A DNA stretch of 64,000 nucleotides from Parabacteroides faecalis (lineage in GTDB: Bacteria; Bacteroidota; Bacteroidia; Bacteroidales; Tannerellaceae): the NCBI RefSeq assembly GCF_022809355.1, contig NZ_JAKZMM010000011.1, forward strand, positions 1-64,000. Direction: 5' to 3'. The notes below the pieces were generated by a model. That model was not told the DNA's origin. It saw only the letters and a list, made by a program, of their open reading frames with translations, and made no database searches. Shown piece after piece: positions 6,970 to 15,226 of this stretch. Positions within the stretch are counted from its first letter, which is position 1, and the number at the start of each line of letters is the position of its first letter. The position numbers were made by a program, and so were the translations under genes.

Positions 6970-9324
6970 ATGAAGGAGTTCCTGCAATATCTATTGCTTA
7001 GTTTGGTAAGCATACTTATATTGAATGGATGTAGTTCCACCAAATTTGTTCCGGATAATCAATATTTGTTGGACAAAGTTGAAATCATTTCAGACAATAA
7101 ACAATTCAAATCGTCTGAACTTCGGGATTATCTTCAACAACGTCCTAATTTTAAAGTATTCGGATTAATGAAATGGCAGCTATATCTGTACAATTGGTCT
7201 GGAAAGAATGAAAAAAACTGGTTCAACAAGCAGTTTCGCCGTATGGGAGAAGCTCCAGTCATCATGGACACGATTCTGATAACTGAATCTGAAAAAGAAT
7301 TGCAGCAATTCCTAATTAACAAAGGATATATAAATGCACAAGTGACTCATAGAGTTGATACCAGTAAACATAAAAAAGCAACTGTCACTTATACCATCCA
7401 TTCCAATGAGCCTTACCGTATCAGAGATTATCAGATGCGATTAAATGATCCCGTAATTGATAGTATTGCTCATATAAAGCCTAGAAAACGTTCTTGGTTG
7501 TCAAATGCATTTCATACTTCTACAGATGATTATACTTCACTCATCCTAGATAGTTGTTTATTTGACCGTGACATGTTGGACCAGGAACGTGATCGGATTA
7601 CTAAGCTACTTCGTTATCGGGGTTATTATGGTTTTAACAAAGAATATTTGACTTATCTGGCAGATAGCTCATTCCAAAAGAATGTAGTAGATCTGGAAAT
7701 GTTCTTAAAACCATACAGAAAGTTATTACCTGATGGAAATATCCAGGAAATGCCGCATCGTCCTTATTACCTGAACAAAATAACAATTCTATCCGATTAT
7801 GACCCTTTAAAACCGGAAAGTGAAAATGCCCTTCAATTAACGGATACTTTACACCAAGGTCACATAGAAATTGTGTATGGGAAAAACGGCCGATTTATCA
7901 GACCTTCTGTCTTAGCTCGTTCTGTGTATTTAATGCCTGGCAGACTATATAATGAACGTTCTGTAGAACAAACGTATTCATCCTTTGCCCGTTTACGTGC
8001 ACTGAAAAACATCAACCTTCGCTTTCAGGAGTTTGAAGAAAATGATTCTCTTAAACTGAATTGTACAATCCTGACTTCACCTAGTAAGCTACAAGGTTTC
8101 GGCGTGGATTTGGAAGGAACGAACTCTGCCGGAGATCTAGGATTTGCATCGAGTATCAATTATCAACATCGCAATCTATTCAAAGGTTCGGAAGCTTTTA
8201 CTGCCAAAATCAGGGGAGCATACGAAAATCTAGGATCGTCGTCAGACAACAGTGTCGGCAATTATTGGGAAATTGGAGCAGAAACAGGAATTTCTTTTCC
8301 TCAGTTCTTGTTCCCTTTCCTGAGTGAACGTATTGCCCGACGCCTGCGGGCAACCACTGAATTCAAAGTAAGCTATAGTTTCCAAACACGTCCGGAATAT
8401 CAACGAGCTATTTTATCGGGAGGATGGAATTACATTTGGCAAGATCGATTTAATACCCAAGCAAAACATGTATTCAAGTTGATAGACATTGATTATGTTC
8501 ATTTACCTAAAATAGATCGAGCTTTTGCCGACAGTCTGCCGGAATCTACCAAGCTATACAATTTTACCGACCAGTTTGTATTGGGAACAGGTTATACGTA
8601 TTCCTTCAGCAATTATGTCCCACAGAATAAATTGCGGAATACTCACTCGCTGCGTTTCTCTTTTGAAATGGCAGGAAACTTGTTATATGGTATTTCGAAA
8701 TTGACACATCAAGGGAAGAATCCTGACGGTATGTATGAATTATTTGGCATACCGTATTCGCAGTTTACTAAGGTAGATTTCGATTTCAGTAAAAGTATGG
8801 CAATTGATGCACGAAACAAGGTTGCCTATCACATTGGTGTTGGTGTCGGTTATCCGTATGGGAACACACGAAAACTCCCCTTTGAGCGCAGTTATTTCTC
8901 TGGTGGCGCCAACAGTGTACGTGGCTGGTCTGTACGTTCTCTTGGCCCTGGTAGTATGGGGATGGAATACGCAGGCACATTTGCCGATCAAATCGGCGAT
9001 ATCCGTTTAGACCTAAATCTGGAATATCGCACCAAGTTATTTTGGAAATTTGAATTAGCCGCTTATGTAGATGCGGGTAATATCTGGTTATTTCATAATG
9101 ATCCGGATCATCCAAACGGTAACTTCGACTTTTCCCGCTTTTATAAAGAAATAGCCGTATCATACGGATTAGGACTTCGATTAGACTTCGATTTCTTCTT
9201 GCTTCGTTTTGACACGGGTATGAGAGCCTACGATCCCCAACAACGCGGAGGAGATCGCTGGGCAATCAAGAACCCTAACTTTGATAACTTTGCCTGGCAT
9301 TTTGCCGTCGGATATCCATTCTGA
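6970..9324 (+). CDS. Omp85/BamA-family outer-membrane lipoprotein (TamL-like)
   Basis: Predicted outer-membrane barrel of 784 residues, probably assisting assembly or transport of envelope components. The signal peptide ends in a lipobox LNGC with Cys21, so it is a lipoprotein, the feature that separates Bacteroidetes TamL from BamA and TamA. POTRA-like repeats fill about 25-380, followed by a 16-strand barrel region. The barrel carries the loop-6 motif in GGANSVRGWSVR (VRGW) that is diagnostic of the superfamily, and the chain ends in the aromatic WHFAVGYPF. In other Bacteroidetes the partner TamB is usually next door, but no tamB is visible here. It is divergent from the SpoU methyltransferase. 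Confidence 0.9.
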   Translation: MKEFLQYLLLSLVSILILNGCSSTKFVPDNQYLLDKVEIISDNKQFKSSELRDYLQQRPNFKVFGLMKWQLYLYNWSGKNEKNWFNKQFRRMGEAPVIMDTILITESEKELQQFLINKGYINAQVTHRVDTSKHKKATVTYTIHSNEPYRIRDYQMRLNDPVIDSIAHIKPRKRSWLSNAFHTSTDDYTSLILDSCLFDRDMLDQERDRITKLLRYRGYYGFNKEYLTYLADSSFQKNVVDLEMFLKPYRKLLPDGNIQEMPHRPYYLNKITILSDYDPLKPESENALQLTDTLHQGHIEIVYGKNGRFIRPSVLARSVYLMPGRLYNERSVEQTYSSFARLRALKNINLRFQEFEENDSLKLNCTILTSPSKLQGFGVDLEGTNSAGDLGFASSINYQHRNLFKGSEAFTAKIRGAYENLGSSSDNSVGNYWEIGAETGISFPQFLFPFLSERIARRLRATTEFKVSYSFQTRPEYQRAILSGGWNYIWQDRFNTQAKHVFKLIDIDYVHLPKIDRAFADSLPESTKLYNFTDQFVLGTGYTYSFSNYVPQNKLRNTHSLRFSFEMAGNLLYGISKLTHQGKNPDGMYELFGIPYSQFTKVDFDFSKSMAIDARNKVAYHIGVGVGYPYGNTRKLPFERSYFSGGANSVRGWSVRSLGPGSMGMEYAGTFADQIGDIRLDLNLEYRTKLFWKFELAAYVDAGNIWLFHNDPDHPNGNFDFSRFYKEIAVSYGLGLRLDFDFFLLRFDTGMRAYDPQQRGGDRWAIKNPNFDNFAWHFAVGYPF

Positions 9325-9338
9325 TGGCAAAGCTTGTT

Positions 9339-9923
9339 TTATACAAATCTCTTCAATTCCTGATATAGGCGTTGTACGGGTAACCCCATAACATTATAGA
9401 AACTCCCGGAAATACTTTCAACGCCTACATATCCGATCCATTCTTGAATTCCATAGGCTCCAGCCTTATCGAAGGGTTTGTATTTATCAACATAATAAAT
9501 AATTTCTTCGTCAGTCAAAGACGCAAAACGAACAGAAGAAACAACAGAAAAAGTTTCCTGCTTCTTTGTTGTTGTCAGACAAACCCCAGTTACGACCTGA
9601 TGTTCATGCCCGGATAAACTGCGTAACATACGAATCGCATCTTCCCGATCTTTAGGCTTTCCGATTACTTCCGTCTCGTTCCAGACAATAGTATCTGCTG
9701 TAATTAATAAAACTTGATCTTCCAACGTAGACAAATAGGCTTCAGCCTTCTGCTTGGATAAAAAGACCGGTATTTCCTGTGGTTGTAACGAATCCGGATA
9801 ATTCTCTTCCAACCCAGGAATAACATGCACATCAAATGAAAGATCCAATCCGGCTAACAGTTCTCTCCTTCGTGGAGAATTGGAACCGAGTATGATACGA
9901 TAAGCTGCTAAATTTTCCAACAT
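9339..9923 (-). CDS. maf: Maf-family nucleoside triphosphate pyrophosphatase
   Basis: Hydrolyses non-canonical or pyrimidine nucleoside triphosphates (dTTP, UTP, modified bases) to monophosphates, as known for the family; 194 residues, cytoplasmic. The N-terminal signature ILGSNSPRRRELLAGL is complete, and ITADTIVW contains the conserved acidic metal site. It lies downstream of kdsC on the same strand, the pair being separated by a 200-bp gap that holds the four-unit palindrome array at 9962-10047. Read-through from kdsC is therefore uncertain. Confidence 0.95.
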   Translation of the reverse strand: MLENLAAYRIILGSNSPRRRELLAGLDLSFDVHVIPGLEENYPDSLQPQEIPVFLSKQKAEAYLSTLEDQVLLITADTIVWNETEVIGKPKDREDAIRMLRSLSGHEHQVVTGVCLTTTKKQETFSVVSSVRFASLTDEEIIYYVDKYKPFDKAGAYGIQEWIGYVGVESISGSFYNVMGLPVQRLYQELKRFV

Positions 9924-9961
9924 ATTACCTCAATAGTTCTCGTGTTAATAATTAAGAAATC

Positions 9962-10047
9962 TTTATTCGCCCAGGGCGAACATATATTCGGCGTCGAAGA
10001 TTATATGTTCGCCGTGGGCGAATATATAATCAACGTGAGCGAATAAA
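9962..10047. repeat. Four-unit 21-bp palindrome array (element A)
   Basis: Four imperfect dyads follow one another with an exact 21-bp period (equivalent C residues at 9968, 9989, 10010 and 10031). Unit 1 is TTCGCCCAGGGCGAA, unit 2 TTCGGCGTCGAA, unit 3 TTCGCCGTGGGCGAA, and unit 4 is degenerate ending GAGCGAA. AT-rich 6-7 bp spacers such as CATATA separate them. Outer arms TTTATTCGC (9962) and GCGAATAAA (10039) close the 86-bp element. An extra 12-bp inverted repeat joins 9975-9986 to 10002-10013. It lies between kdsC and maf. Function unknown. Confidence 0.85.
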
Positions 10048-10072
10048 ATAAAAATCATCTATTCTTCCATAA

Positions 10073-10108
10073 AATAATACTTCGGTCCAGATTTACCGAA
10101 GTATTATT
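10073..10108 (-). terminator. Stem-loop behind kdsC, probable terminator
   Basis: AATAATACTTCGGT (10073-10086) and ACCGAAGTATTATT (10095-10108) form a perfect 14-bp stem with an 8-nt loop. On the minus strand it is followed by a weakly T-rich stretch, 15 bp after the kdsC stop. Confidence 0.65.
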
Positions 10109-10122
10109 ATCTTATTTATAAA

Positions 10123-10644
10123 TTACCATCCAAAAGCTTCACCTTGCATCCAACGACCTTGTGCTCTCATCGTCTGCTCTATCACGTCACGAGCAATGCC
10201 ATCACCGCCGTTTTTCTGACAAATATATTTAGCGATCTGCTTTATTTCCGGAGCAGCATCAGCAGGCGCAACCGGAAGTCCGGCTTCGCGCATCACCTCA
10301 TAATCAGGAATGTCGTCTCCACAGTATGCAACCTCTTCTGGTTTTAATCCGGTTTTCTGTAAGAAATCATGATAATCATGGATCTTAACCGCGCTTCGCA
10401 TATAAATATGGCGAATACCCAGCCGTTCAAAACGAACACGTACAGCTTCTGTATACCCTCCGGTGATAATAGCTACCTCATATCCCATTTTCACAGCCAA
10501 TTGCAGGGCATAACCATCTTTTATATTTACGGTACGCATCGGATCACCATCAGGTGACAGAGGAATGACTTCACGCGACAACACACCGTCCACATCAAAA
10601 ACAAAGGCTTTTATCTTTCTTAAATCATAAGGAATCGTACTCAT
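10123..10644 (-). CDS. kdsC: KdsC-like 3-deoxy-D-manno-octulosonate 8-phosphate phosphatase
   Basis: HAD-superfamily (type C0, capless) phosphatase of 173 residues that removes phosphate from KDO-8-phosphate in LPS core synthesis. Motif I is VFDVDGVLS (Asp nucleophile and Asp+2), motif II is IITGG, Lys lies in SAVKIHDY, and motif IV is [10 protein letters not shown]. The GGxGxxR-like tail [12 protein letters not shown] is typical of KdsC tetramers. It starts 1 bp after the DUF2520 gene, so these are co-transcribed. Other HAD-IIIA phosphatases (CMP-sialate related) are an alternative, but the tail favours KdsC. Confidence 0.9.
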   Translation of the reverse strand: MSTIPYDLRKIKAFVFDVDGVLSREVIPLSPDGDPMRTVNIKDGYALQLAVKMGYEVAIITGGYTEAVRVRFERLGIRHIYMRSAVKIHDYHDFLQKTGLKPEEVAYCGDDIPDYEVMREAGLPVAPADAAPEIKQIAKYICQKNGGDGIARDVIEQTMRAQGRWMQGEAFGW

Positions 10645-10645
10645 A

Positions 10646-11410
10646 TCAGACTTTTTTATGGATACTCTGGCTCAACAAACGATATAACATCTGTACGTCC
10701 GGATAGTCTGCCAACATACCCAGATGCTTGTTAATTATATTTTCATCATATCGGATTGCCGGACCTGTCTGTGCTTCCCGTGCCGGCAGTTCGTGCACCT
10801 TGGCTGCCGTTTCATCGATTAAAGGAAACAGGTAATCGCGAGATAAACCTTCTTTTGCCAGAATCTCTTCTGCCAACGCATAAATATGATTGGTAAAATT
10901 ACAGGCAAAGACAGCGGCCAAATGTAACGAGCGCCGCTTTTCGGAAGAAAGTTCGCACACCTTACCAGACAAACGACGAGCCAAATCTTCCAGGCAGTTC
11001 TTATCTTCTTCGCGATGGCATTCTATAAACAACGGAATTCCCCGAAAAGAGATTTCCCGGCTTTTGGAGAATGTCTGTAACGGATATAACACACCATATC
11101 GTTCGGTATAACCAGCAAAGACTTGCATCGGCATGCTTCCAGAGGTATGCAACCACAGTCCGTTGTTGGCAGGCACTGCACGTATTACCGGTTCCAAAGC
11201 TTGATCTTTCAAGGCAAAGAGATATACATCAGCATCCCTCCGAATTTGAGTAGGATCGGTAATAAAATCACAATTCAACCGTTCAGCCAAAATCTGTGCA
11301 TGGGCTTCAGTAGGACTATAAACCTGACAGATTTCAATCCCTTCCAACGATGCCATCGCCAACGACAGATGGGTAGCTACATTTCCTGAACCTACAATGA
11401 CAACTTTCAT
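10646..11410 (-). CDS. Rossmann-fold DUF2520 oxidoreductase-like protein
   Basis: 254 residues. The ATG at 11410 is chosen because [18 protein letters not shown] starts the NAD(P)-binding fold directly and its ATGA overlaps the nitroreductase stop by 4 bp; a longer frame upstream has no family support. Residues 1-120 are an F420-dependent NADP reductase-like Rossmann domain (GSGNVA), and 130-250 is the all-helical DUF2520 domain. Members are related to ProC and ketopantoate-reductase folds, but the substrate is unknown. The tight coupling to the nitroreductase and kdsC may only reflect operon packing. Confidence 0.85.
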   Translation of the reverse strand: MKVVIVGSGNVATHLSLAMASLEGIEICQVYSPTEAHAQILAERLNCDFITDPTQIRRDADVYLFALKDQALEPVIRAVPANNGLWLHTSGSMPMQVFAGYTERYGVLYPLQTFSKSREISFRGIPLFIECHREEDKNCLEDLARRLSGKVCELSSEKRRSLHLAAVFACNFTNHIYALAEEILAKEGLSRDYLFPLIDETAAKVHELPAREAQTGPAIRYDENIINKHLGMLADYPDVQMLYRLLSQSIHKKV

Positions 11411-11970
11411 ACCTCGTCCTTTTCTGCTTTTTCTTCCGGCAATTGGTAGGTACCTAAATGGATCTTCTCCCACTGCAGACGAGATTCATCAAATGGTTTG
11501 TTGGGCTGCTCTTTATAACCAAAACCAATAACCGACAATACTTCCAATTGATACGGGATATTCAGCAATCCACGAATATACTGCGAAGCATCTTCTTCAT
11601 GTTCTGTCTGTCGATTCCGAATCTGGCACCAACAACTACCCAGCCCTAAATCTTCAGCCTGCAACTGCATAAAAATAGAAGCTATGGAAGCGTCTTCTAT
11701 CCAAACATCGCTTTCCATCACGTTTGCCAAAACAACTACCGCCAAGGCACAACCTTCCAAAAAGGCAGCCCCATGCGGTTTGCAAGCGGACAGTTTCTTC
11801 AACATTTCCTTATCTTCCACGACAACAAACTGCCACGGATTTTTCCTTTTTGAAGCCGGAGCCATCAACCCTGCTTTCAGAATAGCTGCTACTTGGTCAG
11901 GATTCAACAGTTGGCTGGTAAACTTTCGTGTACTTCTTCTCTCTTTGATCAATGATGCGAAGTCTTTCAT
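11407..11970 (-). CDS. Nitroreductase-family FMN protein
   Basis: 187-residue FMN-dependent oxidoreductase of the nitroreductase superfamily, cytoplasmic. ERRSTRKF near residue 10 is the phosphate-binding start typical of the fold, KRKNPWQFVVVED follows, and GLGSCWCQIRNRQ forms the second flavin contact region. The physiological substrate is not evident. It is the first gene of a nitroreductase-DUF2520-kdsC series, overlapping the DUF2520 gene by 4 bp. Confidence 0.9.
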   Translation of the reverse strand: MKDFASLIKERRSTRKFTSQLLNPDQVAAILKAGLMAPASKRKNPWQFVVVEDKEMLKKLSACKPHGAAFLEGCALAVVVLANVMESDVWIEDASIASIFMQLQAEDLGLGSCWCQIRNRQTEHEEDASQYIRGLLNIPYQLEVLSVIGFGYKEQPNKPFDESRLQWEKIHLGTYQLPEEKAEKDEV

Positions 11971-12036
11971 ATGCTCTTTATTCTACTTTATATATTCTTA
12001 TGCAGACAAAGATAATACGAATCAGTCACATTTTGG

Positions 12037-12741
12037 CTAAAACACCTTCGCATTCGTCAACACTTGATTGACTTGAGCTGCATAACATTCACCGATAGGC
12101 AACAAAGAAGTTGTCTTTTCCAATTGAATATAATTTTTCGTAAACCGCTCCACTTTCTTAATAGAAATAACATAAGAGCGATGAATACGTAGGAAAAGTC
12201 CCGGTGGCAACATTTTCTGAATACTTTTCAAGTTCGTGTGCGAAAGGACATAACCACCACTCGACCGGAAAATCTTGATGTAGTTTCCTAAAGCTTCAAT
12301 ATAGAGAATATCTTCCAAGGCAATACTCACATTGCTATATTCCTGCTTGACGACCAAACAATCGGGAACAGCCGCAGGACGAGCCTCTAGGCGACGGATT
12401 GCTTTTTCGACTGCAATCTCAAAACGCTCGTAGGCAAAAGGTTTGTGTAAGAAATCAACAGCATCGAGATTAAAGCCATCGAGGGCATATTGAGCATGAG
12501 CGGTTGTGAAAATAAAACAGCACTCGCGTGGTAACAAATCGGCTATCTCCAACCCACTAATACTATTCATCTGAATATCCAAGAACACCAAATCTGGCTT
12601 TCGGCGACGGATTTCCTCCAAACCGACATGAGGCTCACTATAGGTGGTTAACTCCATTCCTCCTTTGCGACGACAAAACTGCTCGATGACTAATAAAGCC
12701 ATCGGTTCGTCGTCTATCGCTATACACGTAATCGTTCTCAT
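12037..12741 (-). CDS. LytTR-family response regulator
   Basis: Two-component response regulator of 234 residues. The receiver domain (1-120) has the acidic pocket at Asp10-Asp11 and the phospho-acceptor Asp55 in LVFLDIQMN, with the conserved Lys in LHKPFAY. Residues 135-234 are a LytTR DNA-binding domain (EDILYIEALGNYIKIF ... RIHRSYVISIKKVERF). Proteins of this class bind two direct repeats about 21 bp apart. Exactly such repeats occur in the divergent region at 13814-13842 and 13991-14019. The start overlaps the stop of the histidine kinase gene by 4 bp. Control of the RND pump operon is a strong inference. Confidence 0.95.
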   Translation of the reverse strand: MRTITCIAIDDEPMALLVIEQFCRRKGGMELTTYSEPHVGLEEIRRRKPDLVFLDIQMNSISGLEIADLLPRECCFIFTTAHAQYALDGFNLDAVDFLHKPFAYERFEIAVEKAIRRLEARPAAVPDCLVVKQEYSNVSIALEDILYIEALGNYIKIFRSSGGYVLSHTNLKSIQKMLPPGLFLRIHRSYVISIKKVERFTKNYIQLEKTTSLLPIGECYAAQVNQVLTNAKVF

Positions 12742-13745
12742 CGTAACTGTATGGTTAATTTTGTTCTATACAAAGAGCCTTCCGGACCAGACAATAATTT
12801 ATACCGGTCGGGATAAAGTAAGTCCAGACGTTTCCGGCAATTAGCAATACCGATAGCAGGTCTTCCTTCCTCATGCGTCCGCATAATCTGATTCTCAGTT
12901 TCTAATATTAACTGCCCATTATATAAACGGATAAGAATCCGGATCACACAATCCTTTTCCGACGAAGTTCCGTATTTGAAAGCATTTTCTACGAAAGTAA
13001 TAAGAATCATGGGAGGAACAGGAGTTTGTTCATTGTCTGTTTCTACCGTCAGTTCCACCTGGGTATGTCGATTCAACCGCAGAGACTGTAAATCTACATA
13101 TTGCCGGATATAGTCGATTTCCTGTTTCACGGGTATCGTTTCCGAATGGGTTTGGGAATACATATAACGCAAAATGTTGGAAAACTTCACAAATGCAGAT
13201 TCGGTTTTCTCTGACCCAGAAAGGACCAAGGCATACAAGGTATTGAGCGTATTAAAAAGGAAATGCGGATTAATTTGAGCCTTGTAGAGAGCTAACTCTG
13301 CTTTATTTTTCTCGGCTTCCATTTCCTGTCGGGAGAGAATCTGACGAAATAGTTCGAAAGTCAGTTCAATAGCCAACGAAAATCCTGTTACCATAAGGAA
13401 AAAGAACCAGATAGTTTGTGTACGGACACGTAAACGAGCTTCTACCGTTTTAGTAGTACTATCAGCCCAGCCAGAAGGAATCGGAAAATAAGTTAATGCC
13501 ACCGTAATCCCCACTAACGCCAACATCATCACAGAGATCTGCACATAATTCTTTTGCATGAACATCTTGGGCAGACAGGCCCAACGGTAAACAAAATAAA
13601 GCAAATAGACATAAACGACAAGCGTCACCAGAAAAGCCGTGTTATTCACGATCCAATGATCTACCGGAAGCAACATAATGACCAACGGCATAATGACCAG
13701 GCAAAACAACAAATCGATGTAAAGTGAAATATGATTATTCTTCAT
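12738..13745 (-). CDS. LytS-type sensor histidine kinase
   Basis: Membrane sensor kinase, 335 residues from the ATG at 13745; an upstream in-frame ATG would add 8 residues of no family likeness. Four transmembrane segments lie at about 8-26, 33-53, 68-88 and 111-131. The His_kinase domain follows, with phospho-acceptor His161 in INPHFLFNTLN. The ATPase part shows the N-box PPMILITFVENAFKYG and a late GIGIANCRKRL-like G box. No separate extracellular sensor domain is present, so the ligand or stress is sensed in or at the membrane. Its gene pair is divergent from the RND operon it probably controls. Confidence 0.94.
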   Translation of the reverse strand: MKNNHISLYIDLLFCLVIMPLVIMLLPVDHWIVNNTAFLVTLVVYVYLLYFVYRWACLPKMFMQKNYVQISVMMLALVGITVALTYFPIPSGWADSTTKTVEARLRVRTQTIWFFFLMVTGFSLAIELTFELFRQILSRQEMEAEKNKAELALYKAQINPHFLFNTLNTLYALVLSGSEKTESAFVKFSNILRYMYSQTHSETIPVKQEIDYIRQYVDLQSLRLNRHTQVELTVETDNEQTPVPPMILITFVENAFKYGTSSEKDCVIRILIRLYNGQLILETENQIMRTHEEGRPAIGIANCRKRLDLLYPDRYKLLSGPEGSLYRTKLTIQLR

Positions 13746-13766
13746 CAGGAGCAATTTTATCCTGCA

Positions 13767-13774
13767 CAAAGATA
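13767..13774 (-). promoter_or_regulatory. -7 element of the histidine kinase-regulator operon
   Basis: On the minus strand TATCTTTG matches TAnnTTTG, 21 bp before the ATG. No convincing TTTG lies 19-21 bp upstream, which would suit an activator-dependent or weak promoter. Confidence 0.5.
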
Positions 13775-13813
13775 GGATATTTTAAGAAGAGATGAACATC
13801 AAGCGAATGCTTG

Positions 13814-13842
13814 TTCGTCACTACATTTTCGGTATTCATCAC
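13814..13842 (+). promoter_or_regulatory. Candidate LytTR operator, site 1
   Basis: TTCGTCAC (13814-13821) and TTCATCAC (13835-13842) are direct repeats with starts exactly 21 bp apart (8-bp half sites, 13-bp gap). This is the layout known for LytTR regulators such as BtsR and YpdB. The site lies about 70 bp upstream of the kinase start, within 353 bp of non-coding DNA between the kinase and pump genes. Autoregulation is inferred. Confidence 0.6.
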
Positions 13843-13990
13843 CAGAAGTCTGGTAAAACAAACGGCTTGGATACATCAAGAGTAAAGCTTCCCTATATTG
13901 AAAGATATGATAACAAGACATCACATTTTAACATCAAAAAGGAAACATAATCTCAGTCGTAAACGTGCAGCTGACCGTCCGTAGTATCGA

Positions 13991-14019
13991 TTCATCACTT
14001 AATTCACACCATTCGTCAC
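13991..14019 (+). promoter_or_regulatory. Candidate LytTR operator, site 2
   Basis: TTCATCAC (13991-13998) and TTCGTCAC (14012-14019), again 21 bp from start to start and in the same orientation as site 1. The downstream half site extends to TTCGTCACTACA, identical to the first half of site 1. The site ends 7 bp before the -33 box of the RND promoter, the position expected for an activator. Confidence 0.68.
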
Positions 14020-14026
14020 TACACTG

Positions 14027-14057
14027 TTTGAAAACTCACCTATTTTATATAGATTTG
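14027..14057 (+). promoter_or_regulatory. Promoter of the RND efflux operon
   Basis: TTTG (14027-14030), a 19-bp gap and TAGATTTG (14050-14057) give a full match to the Bacteroidetes promoter. The start would be near 14064, 35 nt before the adaptor gene. Confidence 0.7.
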
Positions 14058-14098
14058 TCATGTAGCAAACACGACAAAATATAAAACACTATATAATT

Positions 14099-15217
14099 AT
14101 GAAGATGAAGACTAGTATGTACCTCATGCTATGCAGCATGTCGTTGTTGTGTGCATGTGGAGAAAAGAAGCAGACAATGCCAGGCGAAAAGTACAAAACA
14201 CTGACTGTAGAGACCAGTAATCAGACCTTACAATCCACGTATCCAGCATCTTTACGTGGACAACAATCGGTAGAAATCCGTCCACAAGTGAGCGGAACTA
14301 TTACCGACATCCGTATTAACGAAGGCGATCTGGTTCGGAAAGGACAAGTATTGTTTATCATCGACCAAGTTCCTTACAAAGCAGCGTTAGAAACAGCTCT
14401 TGCCAATGTAAAAAGTGCAGAGGCTAAATTACAAACAGCCCGCCTGACGGCCAACAGTAAAGAAGAATTGTTTAAAGAAAACATTGTATCTGATTTCGAC
14501 CGACAGACGGCACGTAACCAATTACTCGAAGCGGAAGCCGCATTAGCACAAGCCAAAGCGGAAGAGACCAATGCTAGGAATAATTTATCCTATACAGAAG
14601 TGAAGAGTCCTGTTGACGGTGTAGCCAGTATGATTCCATACCGTATTGGTGCTTTAGTTAATAGTAGTATCTCAGACCCCCTTGTTACTGTATCAGATGA
14701 TTCCCAAATCTATGCCTATTTCTCAATGGCCGAAAGCCAAATGCTCGACCTTATTCAACAATATGGATCACTGGAAGAAGCCAAAGAGAAAATGCCGGCA
14801 GTTAGTCTGACATTAAGTAATGGCCAAATCTACAACTACGAAGGACGCATTGATGCCATCAGTGGTACAGTAGATGAAGGTACTGGCGTAGTAAGCTTAC
14901 GTGCCACTTTCCCAAACACAGGTCATTTACTGCGTAATGGAGGTAGCGGAACAATCTCTGTCCCCACAGTACATAAAAATTGTATCGCCATTCCTCAAGC
15001 GGCTACCTACGAATTACAGAATCGAGTTTTTGCATGGAAGGTTGTTGATGGAAAAACACAATCAACACCTATTACCATATATAAATATAATGACGGAAAA
15101 ACCTACATCGTTCTTTCCGGTTTAGCAGAAGGCGATATGATTATTGCCGAAGGAGCTGGTCTGATGCGTGAAGGTACAGCCGTTAATACCGAATCATCAA
15201 CCGAACCCATAAAATAA
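14099..15217 (+). CDS. RND efflux periplasmic adaptor (membrane fusion protein)
   Basis: Adaptor linking the inner-membrane pump to the outer-membrane channel, 372 residues. The signal peptide has lipobox LCAC with Cys20, so it is anchored in the inner membrane by lipid. The order is beta-barrel strand, lipoyl half (PQVSGTITDIRINEGDLVRKGQVLF), a helical hairpin at about 95-155, lipoyl half (VKSPVDGVASMIPYRIGALV), barrel and membrane-proximal domains. This is the AcrA/MexA layout. It is the first gene of a three-gene pump operon, 9 bp ahead of the pump gene, behind a promoter flanked by putative LytTR sites. Confidence 0.95.
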   Translation: MKMKTSMYLMLCSMSLLCACGEKKQTMPGEKYKTLTVETSNQTLQSTYPASLRGQQSVEIRPQVSGTITDIRINEGDLVRKGQVLFIIDQVPYKAALETALANVKSAEAKLQTARLTANSKEELFKENIVSDFDRQTARNQLLEAEAALAQAKAEETNARNNLSYTEVKSPVDGVASMIPYRIGALVNSSISDPLVTVSDDSQIYAYFSMAESQMLDLIQQYGSLEEAKEKMPAVSLTLSNGQIYNYEGRIDAISGTVDEGTGVVSLRATFPNTGHLLRNGGSGTISVPTVHKNCIAIPQAATYELQNRVFAWKVVDGKTQSTPITIYKYNDGKTYIVLSGLAEGDMIIAEGAGLMREGTAVNTESSTEPIK

Positions 15218-15226
15218 GCACGCCCT

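Noticed and set aside
9962-10047. Reading the four-unit arrays as a small CRISPR
   Set aside because: The repeated part is the palindrome itself, spacers are only 6-7 bp and not unique, units are imperfect, and there is no cas gene.
10646-11473. Longer start for the DUF2520 protein
   Set aside because: The extra 21 residues precede the Rossmann motif without homology, and would overlap the nitroreductase by 67 bp.
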